A DNA stretch of 42,527 nt, taken from CAKZYD01 sp039814715. GTDB lineage: Bacteria > Pseudomonadota > Alphaproteobacteria > Sphingomonadales > CAKZYD01. Made by a program: the position numbers and the translations under genes. The DNA is taken from NCBI GenBank assembly GCA_039814715.1, contig JBCCAR010000028.1, forward strand, positions 1 through 42,527, read 5' to 3'. The notes under the pieces are model-generated. The model searched no databases, was not told the origin of the DNA, and worked only from the letters and a program-made list of their open reading frames with translations. Shown here piece after piece: positions 16,902 through 25,492 of the stretch (position 1 is its first letter; every line of letters starts with the position of its first letter).

Positions 16902-17793
16902 CGCGCCTTTGGAGATCATCGATGCGCATCATCACCTGTGGGACTTAGGCGCTTGCCACTACCCTTGGCTCATGGAAAAGGGCGTCAAACGCTTTTTCGG
17001 CGACCCGGCACCAATCCAGAAAAACTATCTGGTTGACGATTTCAAAACCGACTTTGACCCCTTGCCGGTGACGAAATCCGTACACATCCAAGTCGGCGTT
17101 CGCCCACAAGATGCTTTGAAAGAAACGCGGTGGTTGCAAGCCTGTGCAGATGCTTCAGGCTATCCTCAAGCTATCGTCGCTTTTTGTGACCTAACGGGCG
17201 CTGGCCTTGAGGCAACACTGGCAGACCACCAGGCCAGCGGAAACCTACGCGGTGTTCGCCAAATTGTTGGACGCGACGCGAACGAAGACGCGAAGCTTGG
17301 CACCAATGCGCTGCTTGATAATCCAGCCTTTAAACGCGGTCTCCAAACGTTGGCCGCGCGCAACCTGTCTTTTGATCTACAGCTCACGCCGCCATTGCTT
17401 GAACACGCGGCAAAGCTTTTTAAGTCCGTTGAAGAGGTGGGTGTCGCTTTGTGCCACGCCGGCAGTCTGCAGGATTTCTCCCCCGAAGGCGTCAAGGCCT
17501 GGGAGACTGGCCTTAGCCGCTTTGCCGAACATCCAAATGCGATCTGTAAGATTTCTGGCTGGGGCATGTTTGATCATGGTTGGACGCCGGAAAGCATTCG
17601 CGGCTATGTCCTGCGGGTGATTGATATTTTTGGCCCTGAGCGGGTTGCTTTTGGGTCAAACTTTCCCGTCGATAAGTTGAGCGCAAGCTACAGCAAAACC
17701 ATGGGTGCCTATCTCAATATTACGGCTGATTTTTCAACCGGTGAACGGCGCGTGATGTTCCATGATGTTGCTGCCCGCTTTTATAGGCTCTAG
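16894..17793 (+). CDS. amidohydrolase-family (COG3618-like) hydrolase or lactonase
   Basis: About 299 residues, a TIM-barrel hydrolase of the amidohydrolase-2 group. The metal motif IIDAHHHLWDLG stands at the start, with LRGVRQI after strand 4, VALCHAG, CKISGWG and the late aspartate in FGSNFPVDK. Relatives include sugar lactonases and 2-pyrone-4,6-dicarboxylate lactonase, so cleavage of a lactone or an amide is plausible. The start is uncertain: TTG at 16876 or GTG at 16894; the GAAGG at 16878-16882 favours the GTG. It is the last gene of the bicupin operon. Its stop shares a CTAG with the convergent MetE-like gene. Confidence 0.87.
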   Translation: MGDAPLEIIDAHHHLWDLGACHYPWLMEKGVKRFFGDPAPIQKNYLVDDFKTDFDPLPVTKSVHIQVGVRPQDALKETRWLQACADASGYPQAIVAFCDLTGAGLEATLADHQASGNLRGVRQIVGRDANEDAKLGTNALLDNPAFKRGLQTLAARNLSFDLQLTPPLLEHAAKLFKSVEEVGVALCHAGSLQDFSPEGVKAWETGLSRFAEHPNAICKISGWGMFDHGWTPESIRGYVLRVIDIFGPERVAFGSNFPVDKLSASYSKTMGAYLNITADFSTGERRVMFHDVAARFYRL

Positions 17794-18938
17794 GCCGCTA
17801 CCCTTGGCCACAACCGCGCGCTTGCAATCTCGGCCCCATCTGCCATCGCTTGCAGCTTAGCATAAACGATGTCTTCATCGACGGCGCCGAAGCCAGCGAA
17901 GGTGGAAAACCCGCAATCTGTTCCAGCGATTACGCGCTCACGCCCGACAATATCCGCAAAACGCTCAATGCGCTGGGCGACCAGTTCGGGGTGCTCAATG
18001 AAGTTGGTCGTGCTGTCTATGACGCCTGGGATCAAGACCTTGTCTTCTGGGATGTCCATCTCAGCGACTTCGGCCCATTCATGCGCGTGGCGCGGGTTTG
18101 AATTTTCAAACAAAAGCCCTTGAGGTTTTGCCTTCAGTGCAACGGGCATGACCTCGCTCATCGGCGCGTCATAGTGGTGCGGGCCTTCATAATTGCCCCA
18201 GCAAATATGCATGCGAACCCGCGCGCCGTCCACGTTGCGCAGCGCATGGTTGAGCGCTTCCACATGGGCGCCGGCCAGTTTTGCATAGTTTTCTGGCTCA
18301 TCTTTAAACATCATGTGCTTGCCAAGGCCCAAGTCCGGACTGTCCAGCTGCAGGATGTATCCCGCCGCAACGATCGCCTCATATTCAGGCCGCATCGCTT
18401 CTGCCAAAGCTTCTAGATATTGTTCCTGGGTTGGGTAGTGATGATTGGGCTGAAAGAGCGCAATAACCCCTGGCGATGCCGCGTTCATAAAGCCGTCAGC
18501 CACTGCTTTGCCGTCCAATGCCGCTGCGAAGTTGTCCAAATCCTCTTGCAATGGCTGCATGGATTTGACCTCAACGGGGCCAACGCAGCACGGGCGCCGA
18601 TAGGTTGGTGTGCCGCCACCGCTGGCTTGGCGCTGCAAAAACCCCGGAAAGTCCTCAAGGTCGCGAGGCGGGGTGCGTGGACTATCGCCATCAAACCCAG
18701 TGATGCGGTCTTTGATATAGGTTGCGTAAGAGATTTTTGACATTTCTCCATCGCTGACAATGTCGACGCGTGCGTCCACCTGCCGGTTAACGACGTTCTT
18801 AACGGCGGCGGCAATCACCTCGCCAGCCTGGGGCAGGGGCGTTCCTTGTTCGTGCGCAAACACACACTCTGTCACAGCTTTGCTGCGCGGCAAACTGCCC
18901 ACATGCGTTGTTAAGATACGGTCTGTACGCGCGTTCAT
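17790..18938 (-). CDS. short MetE-like (cobalamin-independent methionine synthase II family) methyltransferase
   Basis: A 382-residue protein equal to the C-terminal catalytic half of MetE. It begins ILTTHVGSLPRS, as in the family. The zinc ligands are recognisable: His and Cys in MHICWGNY, Glu in LLFENSN and Cys in AGTDCGFSTF. The N-terminal half of true MetE is absent. Short relatives include the epoxyalkane:coenzyme M transferase and various catabolic enzymes, so transfer of a methyl or other alkyl group to or from a thiol is likely. It has its own LacI-type operator 44 bp upstream, and a strong GGGGAGAG ribosome site. The regulon context argues against a role in methionine biosynthesis. 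Confidence 0.87.
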   Translation of the reverse strand: MNARTDRILTTHVGSLPRSKAVTECVFAHEQGTPLPQAGEVIAAAVKNVVNRQVDARVDIVSDGEMSKISYATYIKDRITGFDGDSPRTPPRDLEDFPGFLQRQASGGGTPTYRRPCCVGPVEVKSMQPLQEDLDNFAAALDGKAVADGFMNAASPGVIALFQPNHHYPTQEQYLEALAEAMRPEYEAIVAAGYILQLDSPDLGLGKHMMFKDEPENYAKLAGAHVEALNHALRNVDGARVRMHICWGNYEGPHHYDAPMSEVMPVALKAKPQGLLFENSNPRHAHEWAEVAEMDIPEDKVLIPGVIDSTTNFIEHPELVAQRIERFADIVGRERVIAGTDCGFSTFAGFGAVDEDIVYAKLQAMADGAEIASARLWPRVAA

Positions 18939-18981
18939 GCACTCTCCCCTCGTGGTCTTATTTGACTAGACCTAGGCGAAA

Positions 18982-18997
18982 TTGACTTCGAATGCAA
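18982..18997. promoter_or_regulatory. LacI-type operator, copy 4
   Basis: TTGACTTCGAATGCAA, identical to copies at 14798 and 25434. It lies between the regulator stop and the MetE-like start, 44 bp upstream of the latter. Confidence 0.85.
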
Positions 18998-19012
18998 TTA
19001 GAGTGCGCCTAG

Positions 19013-20041
19013 TTAGCTGTTCGGGGCAGGGCCAGTGGATGTCCCTTGGACGAACGAGCCCATCAAAACCCGCCGTTCGGCCGAGATGCCGGGCTTCTCG
19101 ATCCTATCCCAGAGCATGGAAACCGCAGCATCTGCCATGCGGCTAATCGGCTGGCGCGAGGTAGACACTTCATAACTTGCAAATTGCGCGGCGCCAATGC
19201 CGTCAAAGCCAGCAACGGATACATCGGCGGGAACACGCAATCCCATGACGTTGCGCAATTCATCAATTGCTCCCATTGCCATCATATCATTGGCCGCGAT
19301 GATGGTAGTTGGCTTTGGTTTATTAGCCATCAGCAATTGTGTTGCTGCTGCTGCGCTTTCATACCGATAGGTCCCGCGCGCTTCGCAGACGATGTGTGCG
19401 CCTTGGCTTTTAGCTGCCTCCCGGACCAAACGCATCCGTGCATCGCTCACCATGGAATAATCAGGCCCTTGGAGCAGGGCGATGCGCTTATGCCCAAAAC
19501 CAATTAAGTGATTGACCATCTCCTCAACTGCGACGCCGTGGTCGCACCAGATCGAATTGGTCGCGTAATTTTCAAAATAGCGATTGAACGAAATAGTAGG
19601 GATGCCGCGTTCTTCTAGAAATTTGTGCTGCTGAACGCTCAAATAGGATGCGGATATAACCCCGTCAGCTTGATACTGCCAAATTTGGTCTAGGCTATCG
19701 GCCACATCTGTCTCTTCATTGATCGTGAAGAGCAGGACCCGCAGCCCTTTTTTAGAAAACCGGTCCGTTAGCTGAAACAGCACCTCTGGATAGTAGAAGT
19801 TCATCTGCGAAGACACGAGGACCGCAACCAAGTTTGAGCGCTGCGTAATGAGCCCGCGCGCAATGGCATTGGGGCGGTATTGCAGCTGATCGGCTGCTGC
19901 CATGACGCGGCCGCGCATCTTCTTAGAAACCGATGCGCCAGGCTTAAAGCAGCGCGACACCGCAGACTGTGACACGCCCGCCAAACGCGCAACGTCATAA
20001 CTGGTGGCCCGAGAGGCAAACGGTTTGGGTTGATCTGTCAT
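19013..20041 (-). CDS. LacI-family transcriptional regulator
   Basis: A 342-residue regulator. The helix-turn-helix is at about 13-40 (TSYDVARLAGVSQSAVSRCF) and the hinge helix at about 55-65 (YRPNAIARGL). A periplasmic-binding-protein-like effector domain follows (NLVAVLVSS, ISFNRYFEN, GHKRIALLQGP, TTIIAANDMMAMGAIDEL, VSVAGFDG). The ATG at 20041 has GGAAG 8 bp upstream; a TTG at 20071 would add ten residues. LacI-family proteins bind palindromes with a central CG, exactly the form of the seven operators in this cluster, so I take this as their regulator. The gene lies downstream of the SnoaL-like gene and may be read through from the hisD-like promoter, giving autoregulation. Confidence 0.94.
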   Translation of the reverse strand: MTDQPKPFASRATSYDVARLAGVSQSAVSRCFKPGASVSKKMRGRVMAAADQLQYRPNAIARGLITQRSNLVAVLVSSQMNFYYPEVLFQLTDRFSKKGLRVLLFTINEETDVADSLDQIWQYQADGVISASYLSVQQHKFLEERGIPTISFNRYFENYATNSIWCDHGVAVEEMVNHLIGFGHKRIALLQGPDYSMVSDARMRLVREAAKSQGAHIVCEARGTYRYESAAAATQLLMANKPKPTTIIAANDMMAMGAIDELRNVMGLRVPADVSVAGFDGIGAAQFASYEVSTSRQPISRMADAAVSMLWDRIEKPGISAERRVLMGSFVQGTSTGPAPNS

Positions 20042-20123
20042 GGTCAGCGCTTCCGCCAGGCTCCTCATCAACAGTTCTTGCCCATACGATTGTAGAATGC
20101 GGTCTTAGACGACGTCCAACACA

Positions 20124-21149
20124 CTATTTTTTCGCAAGGGCTTGCGGTGTCTTGAGTAAATCTATCCCATGTTGGAAGAGATAATACAAAATGTCGATAA
20201 AAACCCAGTTCTCCGCAAGTTTATCGCCCTGGCGGCGGTATATATCAACGACCCGCATCTGCGCGTTGACGTCACTGGGCTCTAGCCCGAGAAACCCGCC
20301 AGTGTTTGTATTGTTGAGATTGGGCCATCCGAACCAACCCGCATAGTGCCCCTCTGCGAAACGGGACACATGGCCATTAAAGACTTTGTTGGAGAGTCGT
20401 TCACGAAACGGGTATTGGTGTTGTTCCTGATAGCGCTTGATTGTGTAGGTTGTGCCAATCCCGGCGGGACCGTACCAGACCATATCGTCATGCCACGTTT
20501 TGCCGAGAAACTCGGGCGGGCAGCGGTCTTCATTGATCCGATTGAGATGATTTAAGTCCGCGACCATTGCCTCAAGCAGGTCATGCGTGCGCTGTGTTTG
20601 CGCTGGGTCGACTTGGTCTAAAACGAGCCCGTCATGGGTGCGCGGCCCCGGTTGGGTTATGGCTGCGGCGCTTTGATGGGGAAGGGGGTCCATGCCAGCT
20701 TGTTGCATCAAGCGGACGATATCAACGAAAAGGGCCGTCTCGGCGATTTTCTCGCCTTCCACACGGTGAAATTCCGCATAGGGTAAGAATGTAATTTTTC
20801 GTGTCGCTGGGATGCTAAGCCAGGTCTCATCGAACAAACCCATGAAGTGACCCATGGAGCAGGTCCAAACCTCGCTTTCGCGCGCCTCGGAGTTTTGGCC
20901 GGCAAAAAAGATGTCTTCCCGGCGCTGAAACGCTTTTAGGCTTCGCTTTAGCGGCGCCCAAAACAGCTGAGAGACAGCTGCGGCGCCCTGTTGCTCGTAA
21001 AACGGGTGCATGCCGCGCCATTGGTAATTTGCAGCCGTGTCGCGTTTGAGAATAGCAGCGCTATCGGTTGCATTGGCCATGTCGAACGCTGCCATATGGC
21101 CGCGAACAAATGCTTTTACAGATTGAAAGTCTATCTGGTCGGCCGCCAA
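20124..21149 (-). CDS. tandem NTF2/SnoaL-like protein 2
   Basis: About 341 residues with two NTF2-like halves. Half one includes WRGMHPFYEQQGAAAVSQLFWAPLKRSLKAFQRR and CSMGHFMGLFDETWLSIPATRKITFLPYAEFHRVEGEKI. Half two includes WHDDMVWYGPAGIGTTYTIKRYQEQHQYPFRERL and GDKLAENWVFIDILYYLFQHGIDLL. The WYGPAGIG and ENWV-D-L blocks recur in the protein at 24319. The frame is open to 21266 inside the hisD-like gene; a TTG at 21149 with a GGGGGG block 8 bp before it matches the length of its paralogue, and an ATG at 21185 is the alternative. It follows the hisD-like gene in one operon. Function unknown; perhaps a hydratase, isomerase or cyclase. Confidence 0.8.
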   Translation of the reverse strand: MAADQIDFQSVKAFVRGHMAAFDMANATDSAAILKRDTAANYQWRGMHPFYEQQGAAAVSQLFWAPLKRSLKAFQRREDIFFAGQNSEARESEVWTCSMGHFMGLFDETWLSIPATRKITFLPYAEFHRVEGEKIAETALFVDIVRLMQQAGMDPLPHQSAAAITQPGPRTHDGLVLDQVDPAQTQRTHDLLEAMVADLNHLNRINEDRCPPEFLGKTWHDDMVWYGPAGIGTTYTIKRYQEQHQYPFRERLSNKVFNGHVSRFAEGHYAGWFGWPNLNNTNTGGFLGLEPSDVNAQMRVVDIYRRQGDKLAENWVFIDILYYLFQHGIDLLKTPQALAKK

Positions 21150-21165
21150 AATCGACACCCCCCGC

Positions 21166-22449
21166 TTAACCCATCTCCCCACCATAGCGGCGTAGCCGAA
21201 TGTCTGCTTGTTCTTTATGGCCCATAAATCCTTCCAGCCGGCAAAGGCGTGAGCAATACTCCCCAATCATGGAAGACGCTTCCTTAGTGACGCGCTGATA
21301 GGTGCAGGTTTTAAGGTATTTGCCCACCCATAGGCCGCCGGTATAGCGCGCTGCCTTGTTCGTCGGCAGCGTGTGATTGGTCCCGATAACCTTATCACCG
21401 TAAGCCACATTGGTTTCAGGGCCCAGAAACAGCGCGCCATAGTTGGTCATGTTCTCAAGAAAGTAGTTCGGCTCTTTCGTCATGACTTGCACATGTTCTG
21501 ACGCAATAAAATCAGCCATTTCGACCATCTCGTCTATGCTGTCGCATAAAATCACTTGGCCATAGTCGTCCCAGGCCTTTCCAGCGATATCCCCTGTTGG
21601 CAGTATGTGGCGTTGGCGTTCAATTTCCTTCATCGTCGCAAGTGCCAGTTGCTCGCTGTTCGTTAACAAAACGCCTGGCGATGTCGGTCCATGTTCTGTT
21701 TGGCCTAGAATATCGGCCGCGCAAAGTTCTGCGTCGACACTGTCGTCGGCGATGATGAGAGTCTCTGTAGGGCCAGCGAAGAGGTCGATGCCGACCCTTC
21801 CAAAGAGCTGCCTTTTGGCTTCTGCAACAAAAGCATTGCCCGGACCCACCAGCACGTCCACTGGCTGGCATGTCTCAGTACCGATCGCCATCATGCCAAC
21901 AGCTTGTACACCGCCTACGGTATAGATTTCGTCCGCGCCGCCCATATCCATGGCGACAACGATTGCAGGGTGGGGCTTGCCTTCAAACGGCGGCGCTGAC
22001 GCCGCGACACGGGGAACGCCTGCGACTTTCGCGGTTACGACAGACATGTGGGCGGAGGCGATCAGCGGATACTTGCCTCCAGGCACATAACATCCCACCG
22101 CATTCACAGGGATATGCTTATGCCCGAGTGTGACCCCGGGAAGTGTTTCTACTTCGACATCTTTCATGCTGGCGCGCTGTATCTGCGCGAAGTTACGCAC
22201 TTGCTCCTGAGCAAAGCGAATATCGTCTTGCGCAGACTTGGGTACAGCCTCGTAGCAGGCTTTTATTTGAGCGCTGGTGAGCCGGTAGCTTTCAGGGCTC
22301 CACGTGTCAAATTGTTCAGAATAGCTCCTTACGGCAGCATCGCCCTTGTCTTCAATCTCAGCGAGGACAGTCTCAACAATTTCCCGCACCTTTGTATCGG
22401 ATTTCATCTTGGTGTCGGCATCAATGCCATGTTTGAGATATTTCACCAT
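21166..22449 (-). CDS. HisD-like NAD-dependent alcohol dehydrogenase
   Basis: A 427-residue member of the histidinol dehydrogenase family. It keeps the nucleotide-binding region (NAVGCYVPGGKYPL, VDVLVGPGNAFVAEAKRQLFGRVGIDLFAGPTE), the zinc site (ILGQTEHG; GDKVIGTNHTLPT; the late His in LEGFMGH) and the catalytic Glu-His of ASEHVQV. These enzymes oxidise a primary alcohol to a carboxylate in two steps. The MVKYLKHGID start and overall form are those of the non-histidine branch that includes sulfopropanediol 3-dehydrogenase. No other his genes are near, and the perfect LacI-type operator stands 54 bp upstream, so a catabolic role is likely; the substrate is unknown. Confidence 0.9.
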   Translation of the reverse strand: MVKYLKHGIDADTKMKSDTKVREIVETVLAEIEDKGDAAVRSYSEQFDTWSPESYRLTSAQIKACYEAVPKSAQDDIRFAQEQVRNFAQIQRASMKDVEVETLPGVTLGHKHIPVNAVGCYVPGGKYPLIASAHMSVVTAKVAGVPRVAASAPPFEGKPHPAIVVAMDMGGADEIYTVGGVQAVGMMAIGTETCQPVDVLVGPGNAFVAEAKRQLFGRVGIDLFAGPTETLIIADDSVDAELCAADILGQTEHGPTSPGVLLTNSEQLALATMKEIERQRHILPTGDIAGKAWDDYGQVILCDSIDEMVEMADFIASEHVQVMTKEPNYFLENMTNYGALFLGPETNVAYGDKVIGTNHTLPTNKAARYTGGLWVGKYLKTCTYQRVTKEASSMIGEYCSRLCRLEGFMGHKEQADIRLRRYGGEMG

Positions 22450-22502
22450 ATGTGCTTTCCCAGCCTCAACAGAACTACGTTAAGCTGCGGTTCCTAGCAT
22501 TT

Positions 22503-22518
22503 TTGCATTCGAATGCAA
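22503..22518. promoter_or_regulatory. LacI-type operator, copy 5, perfect palindrome
   Basis: TTGCATTCGAATGCAA, the only fully symmetrical copy. It lies between the symporter stop and the hisD-like start and would control the hisD-like, SnoaL-like and perhaps regulator genes. Confidence 0.87.
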
Positions 22519-22533
22519 TATCTAACTGCAGCA

Positions 22534-24174
22534 CTAGGACCCTAGAGTGCCGAACCAAATCATAAACCCAATTATAGCAAGAAACATGACGGGCAGGCCC
22601 CAGGCAGCAGCGTCTATTTTGCCGGGGACAATGTACCAACCACCGCTCTTCTGTGGGTCACCGCTTTGTCTAAAGCTTTTAAGCTGGCCTGGGACACTTT
22701 GAGGGTGCCAATCGCTCTGGCGCCCGTCCAGGATGATACTGGCGACCCACGCTGCGATGATATTGATCGCGCCTCCGATAACAACATACCAAGGCCACGC
22801 TATGGTAGGAACAAGCCCGTCTACGCCGCCCAGCCCGCCCAAGCCCACCAATATGAAGAGGCCTATAAAACCGCAGATCACGCCGATTAACAGTCCGCGC
22901 TCGGAAATGTTTTTGGAGAAGAACCCCATGGCAAACATGGCAAGTTTTGCGCCCACGAAGTATGAGCCCGCCTTTGATAGCGCTTCCAGGATAGAGCCCC
23001 CGCTTGAGATAAACGCGTACGCTACTGGGATTAGGACGACACTCCAACAGAGCGTAAATACGCGTGACATGAAGAGATAGTGTTTGTCGCTTTCCTCTGG
23101 CCGCGCGAAGGGCTTATAAAAATCTGTTACCGTTATTGTGGCTAAGGAATTCAGGGCTGAGGATAGAGTAGACATGGACGCGGATAATACGGCTGCCGCT
23201 ATAATGCCCATCAAGCCTGGAATACCCAGCGCATCGGCAAAAAAGAGAATGATCTTATTGGGTTCATCAAAGGGTTCGCCGTTGAAGTGCACATAGAGAA
23301 GTGCCCCGACAAAGAAGAACAGGAAGTAAATGAAGAAAGAGGCATAGCCCATCAAGAGATATGATTTCTTAGCATCGCCAATATTCTTAGCTGCCAGCGC
23401 GCGCTGGACCATCATCTGGTTCGCCCCATAAACTGTGACATGATACAAGGTCAGCGCAAAAACGCCGGTCCAGATCGTCGGCGCGACCGTGAAATCAAGC
23501 GTGGTGTTAATCGGATTGAGCCTCTCGGCAGCGGACAGATAATCCAAAGCGCCAGAAAGCGGACTGACAGCATCAAGCAGGAAATACAGGACAATGCCTG
23601 CACCCAGGAACAAAATGAAGCCCTGCAGGACGTCAGTCCATATGACAGCATTCATACCGCCCATGAGCGTATAGACCACAACAATAACCGTCATAATCAA
23701 CACCGCGGTCTTCGCATCAATCCCCGTGACAAAGGTCACCACCACGGCCGTAGCCGTGAGAATGGAGGCAGCATTAATACTCTGCGTTATCAGAAAGATG
23801 ATGCTCATCACACTGCGAGACGTGCGGCCAAAGCGGCGCTCTAAATACTCGTAGATCGAGGCAACACCGCTATTGAAAAAGAACGGCAGGAAAACTGTGA
23901 TAACAATGAAAATGACGATCGGATAGTTGATATGGATGGCCAGCGCAGCCATGCCATCGCCGTAAGCCCATGCTGGCCCGCCTAGGAAAGATAAGGCGCT
24001 CACATAAGTCGCGACCACCGAAATGCCGATCGCCCACCACGGCGACGAACGATCTCCTAGATAGTAATCATCGGAGGTTTTTACCCGTCGGCTCATAACA
24101 TAGCCAAGCAGGAGATTACCTAGCAGATAAGCTGCCACGATTGCCCAATTCAGGGCGCCAAACTCACTCGCCAT
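22534..24174 (-). CDS. sodium:solute symporter (SSS family)
   Basis: A 546-residue inner-membrane transporter with about 13-14 helices, starting LNWAIVAAYLLGNLLLGYVMSRR and then YYLGDRSSPWWAIGISVVATYVSALSFLGGPAWAY, the typical SSS N terminus with the sodium-site helix. SIYEYLERRFG and ALSASMSTLSSALNSLATITVTDFYKPF (here AAAVLSASMSTLSSALNS) are family hallmarks. It belongs to the branch that carries organic acids, sugars or similar solutes. A LacI-type operator lies 66 bp upstream, so it is the likely inner-membrane step of uptake for the cluster's substrate, after the TonB receptor. Confidence 0.93.
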   Translation of the reverse strand: MASEFGALNWAIVAAYLLGNLLLGYVMSRRVKTSDDYYLGDRSSPWWAIGISVVATYVSALSFLGGPAWAYGDGMAALAIHINYPIVIFIVITVFLPFFFNSGVASIYEYLERRFGRTSRSVMSIIFLITQSINAASILTATAVVVTFVTGIDAKTAVLIMTVIVVVYTLMGGMNAVIWTDVLQGFILFLGAGIVLYFLLDAVSPLSGALDYLSAAERLNPINTTLDFTVAPTIWTGVFALTLYHVTVYGANQMMVQRALAAKNIGDAKKSYLLMGYASFFIYFLFFFVGALLYVHFNGEPFDEPNKIILFFADALGIPGLMGIIAAAVLSASMSTLSSALNSLATITVTDFYKPFARPEESDKHYLFMSRVFTLCWSVVLIPVAYAFISSGGSILEALSKAGSYFVGAKLAMFAMGFFSKNISERGLLIGVICGFIGLFILVGLGGLGGVDGLVPTIAWPWYVVIGGAINIIAAWVASIILDGRQSDWHPQSVPGQLKSFRQSGDPQKSGGWYIVPGKIDAAAWGLPVMFLAIIGFMIWFGTLGS

Positions 24175-24239
24175 AATGCCCCCAATTCCCCTAAACCCTA
24201 GCGGTTATGCCCGCCAGTCAAGACTTCACTCTAGACAAA

Positions 24240-24255
24240 CTGCATTCGCATGCAA
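24240..24255. promoter_or_regulatory. LacI-type operator, copy 6
   Basis: CTGCATTCGCATGCAA, with one changed base in the right half and one at the left end. It lies 66 bp upstream of the symporter start. Confidence 0.75.
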
Positions 24256-24318
24256 TTTCTTTTCGTGTTTCTGGCGCATGTGGCGAACACGCTCTTGGCG
24301 TTCACACAGGTCCTGCGC

Positions 24319-25365
24319 TTAGGTGCGGCGCGAAAGGCCGTTCGGCACTGTCATTGACTTGATCGTGCGTGCTTTGTTGAATTCACGCATGCGGGCCAGC
24401 ACATCGACGCCAACCTGGGCATAGAGATCTAACAGGTCCACCAGCACCCAATTTTCACGGATCGAGCCCTCTTCCAGCCGCCAGAAGTCCAGACTGCGAA
24501 GAAGAACCTCTTTGCCCGCCGGGGCAATGCCCATCCAGCCATCGCCTGACAAGGTGAGCCGCATATTTGGCCATCCCGTTTCGCAGACATAGTCCCCCTC
24601 AGCAATCCAATGGGATTGTAGCGCGCCCATGGCGTCCAGCTTGCGATCCGGCATTGCCCGCAGAAATGGGATTTGATGCCAATTACGAAAGCCAGAGATA
24701 CCGCGCGCTGCTCCAATGCCGGCTGGCCCATACCAATTGAAGCGGGGGTGCCAATACTGATCTAGCTGCATCACGTCCGGGTCTGGGTCGGCTGGGTGTT
24801 TACACAAGTCGGTCAGCATGGAGATGACGTGGTCATGGGCTTTTTGGCCGTCTCCGCTGATCATCAAACCATCGCCAGACATTGGTGCGGGTGTGCACAA
24901 AAACGCGCCCAGCTGAGGCGCCATCGGCCAGGCGCCTGCCTGCATCATCAGTTCTGGAATGTCCCAGATCGCCTGCATCTGCGTGATCTTTCCTTCTTTG
25001 AGCTGAAAGAACTCATGATAGCGCATGTGAGCGAGATGGCCCGTGGGCGCGATGTCCAGAAACGGCGCGGTAAAAGTACCCATATAGTTGCCCATACAGC
25101 CCACCCAGTCTTGGCCTTCAGGCGACGTTCCGGCCATCACGATCATGTCTCGTCGCTCGAGATCATCCATGGCCGCTTTGAGCGGCGATAAACATGCGCC
25201 AAAAAAAGCATCCGGGGCCTCTAGAGTGCCAAAGGGATGACCGATTTTAAAGGATGCGTTTGCATGAAATGCCGTTCTTAAAGAGTCTAGGACCGGCGCT
25301 GACATGAACGTGGCAGTTGCAGCCTGATATGGCTCGAGCACCGCCTTCATTTTGCTAGGCGACAT
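24319..25365 (-). CDS. tandem NTF2/SnoaL-like protein 3
   Basis: A 348-residue protein with two NTF2-like halves. Half one has AFHANASFKIGHPFGTLEAPDAFFGACLSPLKAAMDDLERR and GNYMGTFTAPFLDIAPTGHLAHMRYHEFFQLKEGKI. Half two has YWHPRFNWYGPAGIGAARGISGFRNWHQIPFLRAMP and EEGSIRENWVLVDLLDLYAQVGVDVL. It is a paralogue of the protein at 20124: the order of blocks, the WYGPAGIG motif and the C-terminal ENWV-D-L-G-D-L pattern agree. An AAAGG ribosome site precedes the ATG. It shares a divergent operator with the small SnoaL-like gene. The reaction is not known. Confidence 0.82.
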   Translation of the reverse strand: MSPSKMKAVLEPYQAATATFMSAPVLDSLRTAFHANASFKIGHPFGTLEAPDAFFGACLSPLKAAMDDLERRDMIVMAGTSPEGQDWVGCMGNYMGTFTAPFLDIAPTGHLAHMRYHEFFQLKEGKITQMQAIWDIPELMMQAGAWPMAPQLGAFLCTPAPMSGDGLMISGDGQKAHDHVISMLTDLCKHPADPDPDVMQLDQYWHPRFNWYGPAGIGAARGISGFRNWHQIPFLRAMPDRKLDAMGALQSHWIAEGDYVCETGWPNMRLTLSGDGWMGIAPAGKEVLLRSLDFWRLEEGSIRENWVLVDLLDLYAQVGVDVLARMREFNKARTIKSMTVPNGLSRRT

Positions 25366-25433
25366 AAGAAACCTTTCACTGTGTTAGAGCCATGCGGCGA
25401 GGGCAATGGGCCTTTGTATGATCAACCGGTATA

Positions 25434-25449
25434 TTGACTTCGAATGCAA
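25434..25449. promoter_or_regulatory. LacI-type operator, copy 7, divergent
   Basis: TTGACTTCGAATGCAA, between two divergent SnoaL-like genes, 69 bp from the leftward start and 44 bp from the rightward one. One bound repressor could control both. Confidence 0.85.
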
Positions 25450-25492
25450 TTTCAATGTCAATGCTGTCTTGATCCCAACTGGAGAAAAACAC

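Noticed and set aside
17790..18938. Reading the MetE-like gene as methionine synthase
   Set aside because: The N-terminal half is missing and the gene lies in a catabolic regulon.
21166..22449. Reading the HisD-like gene as histidine biosynthesis
   Set aside because: No his genes nearby; a catabolic operator precedes it.
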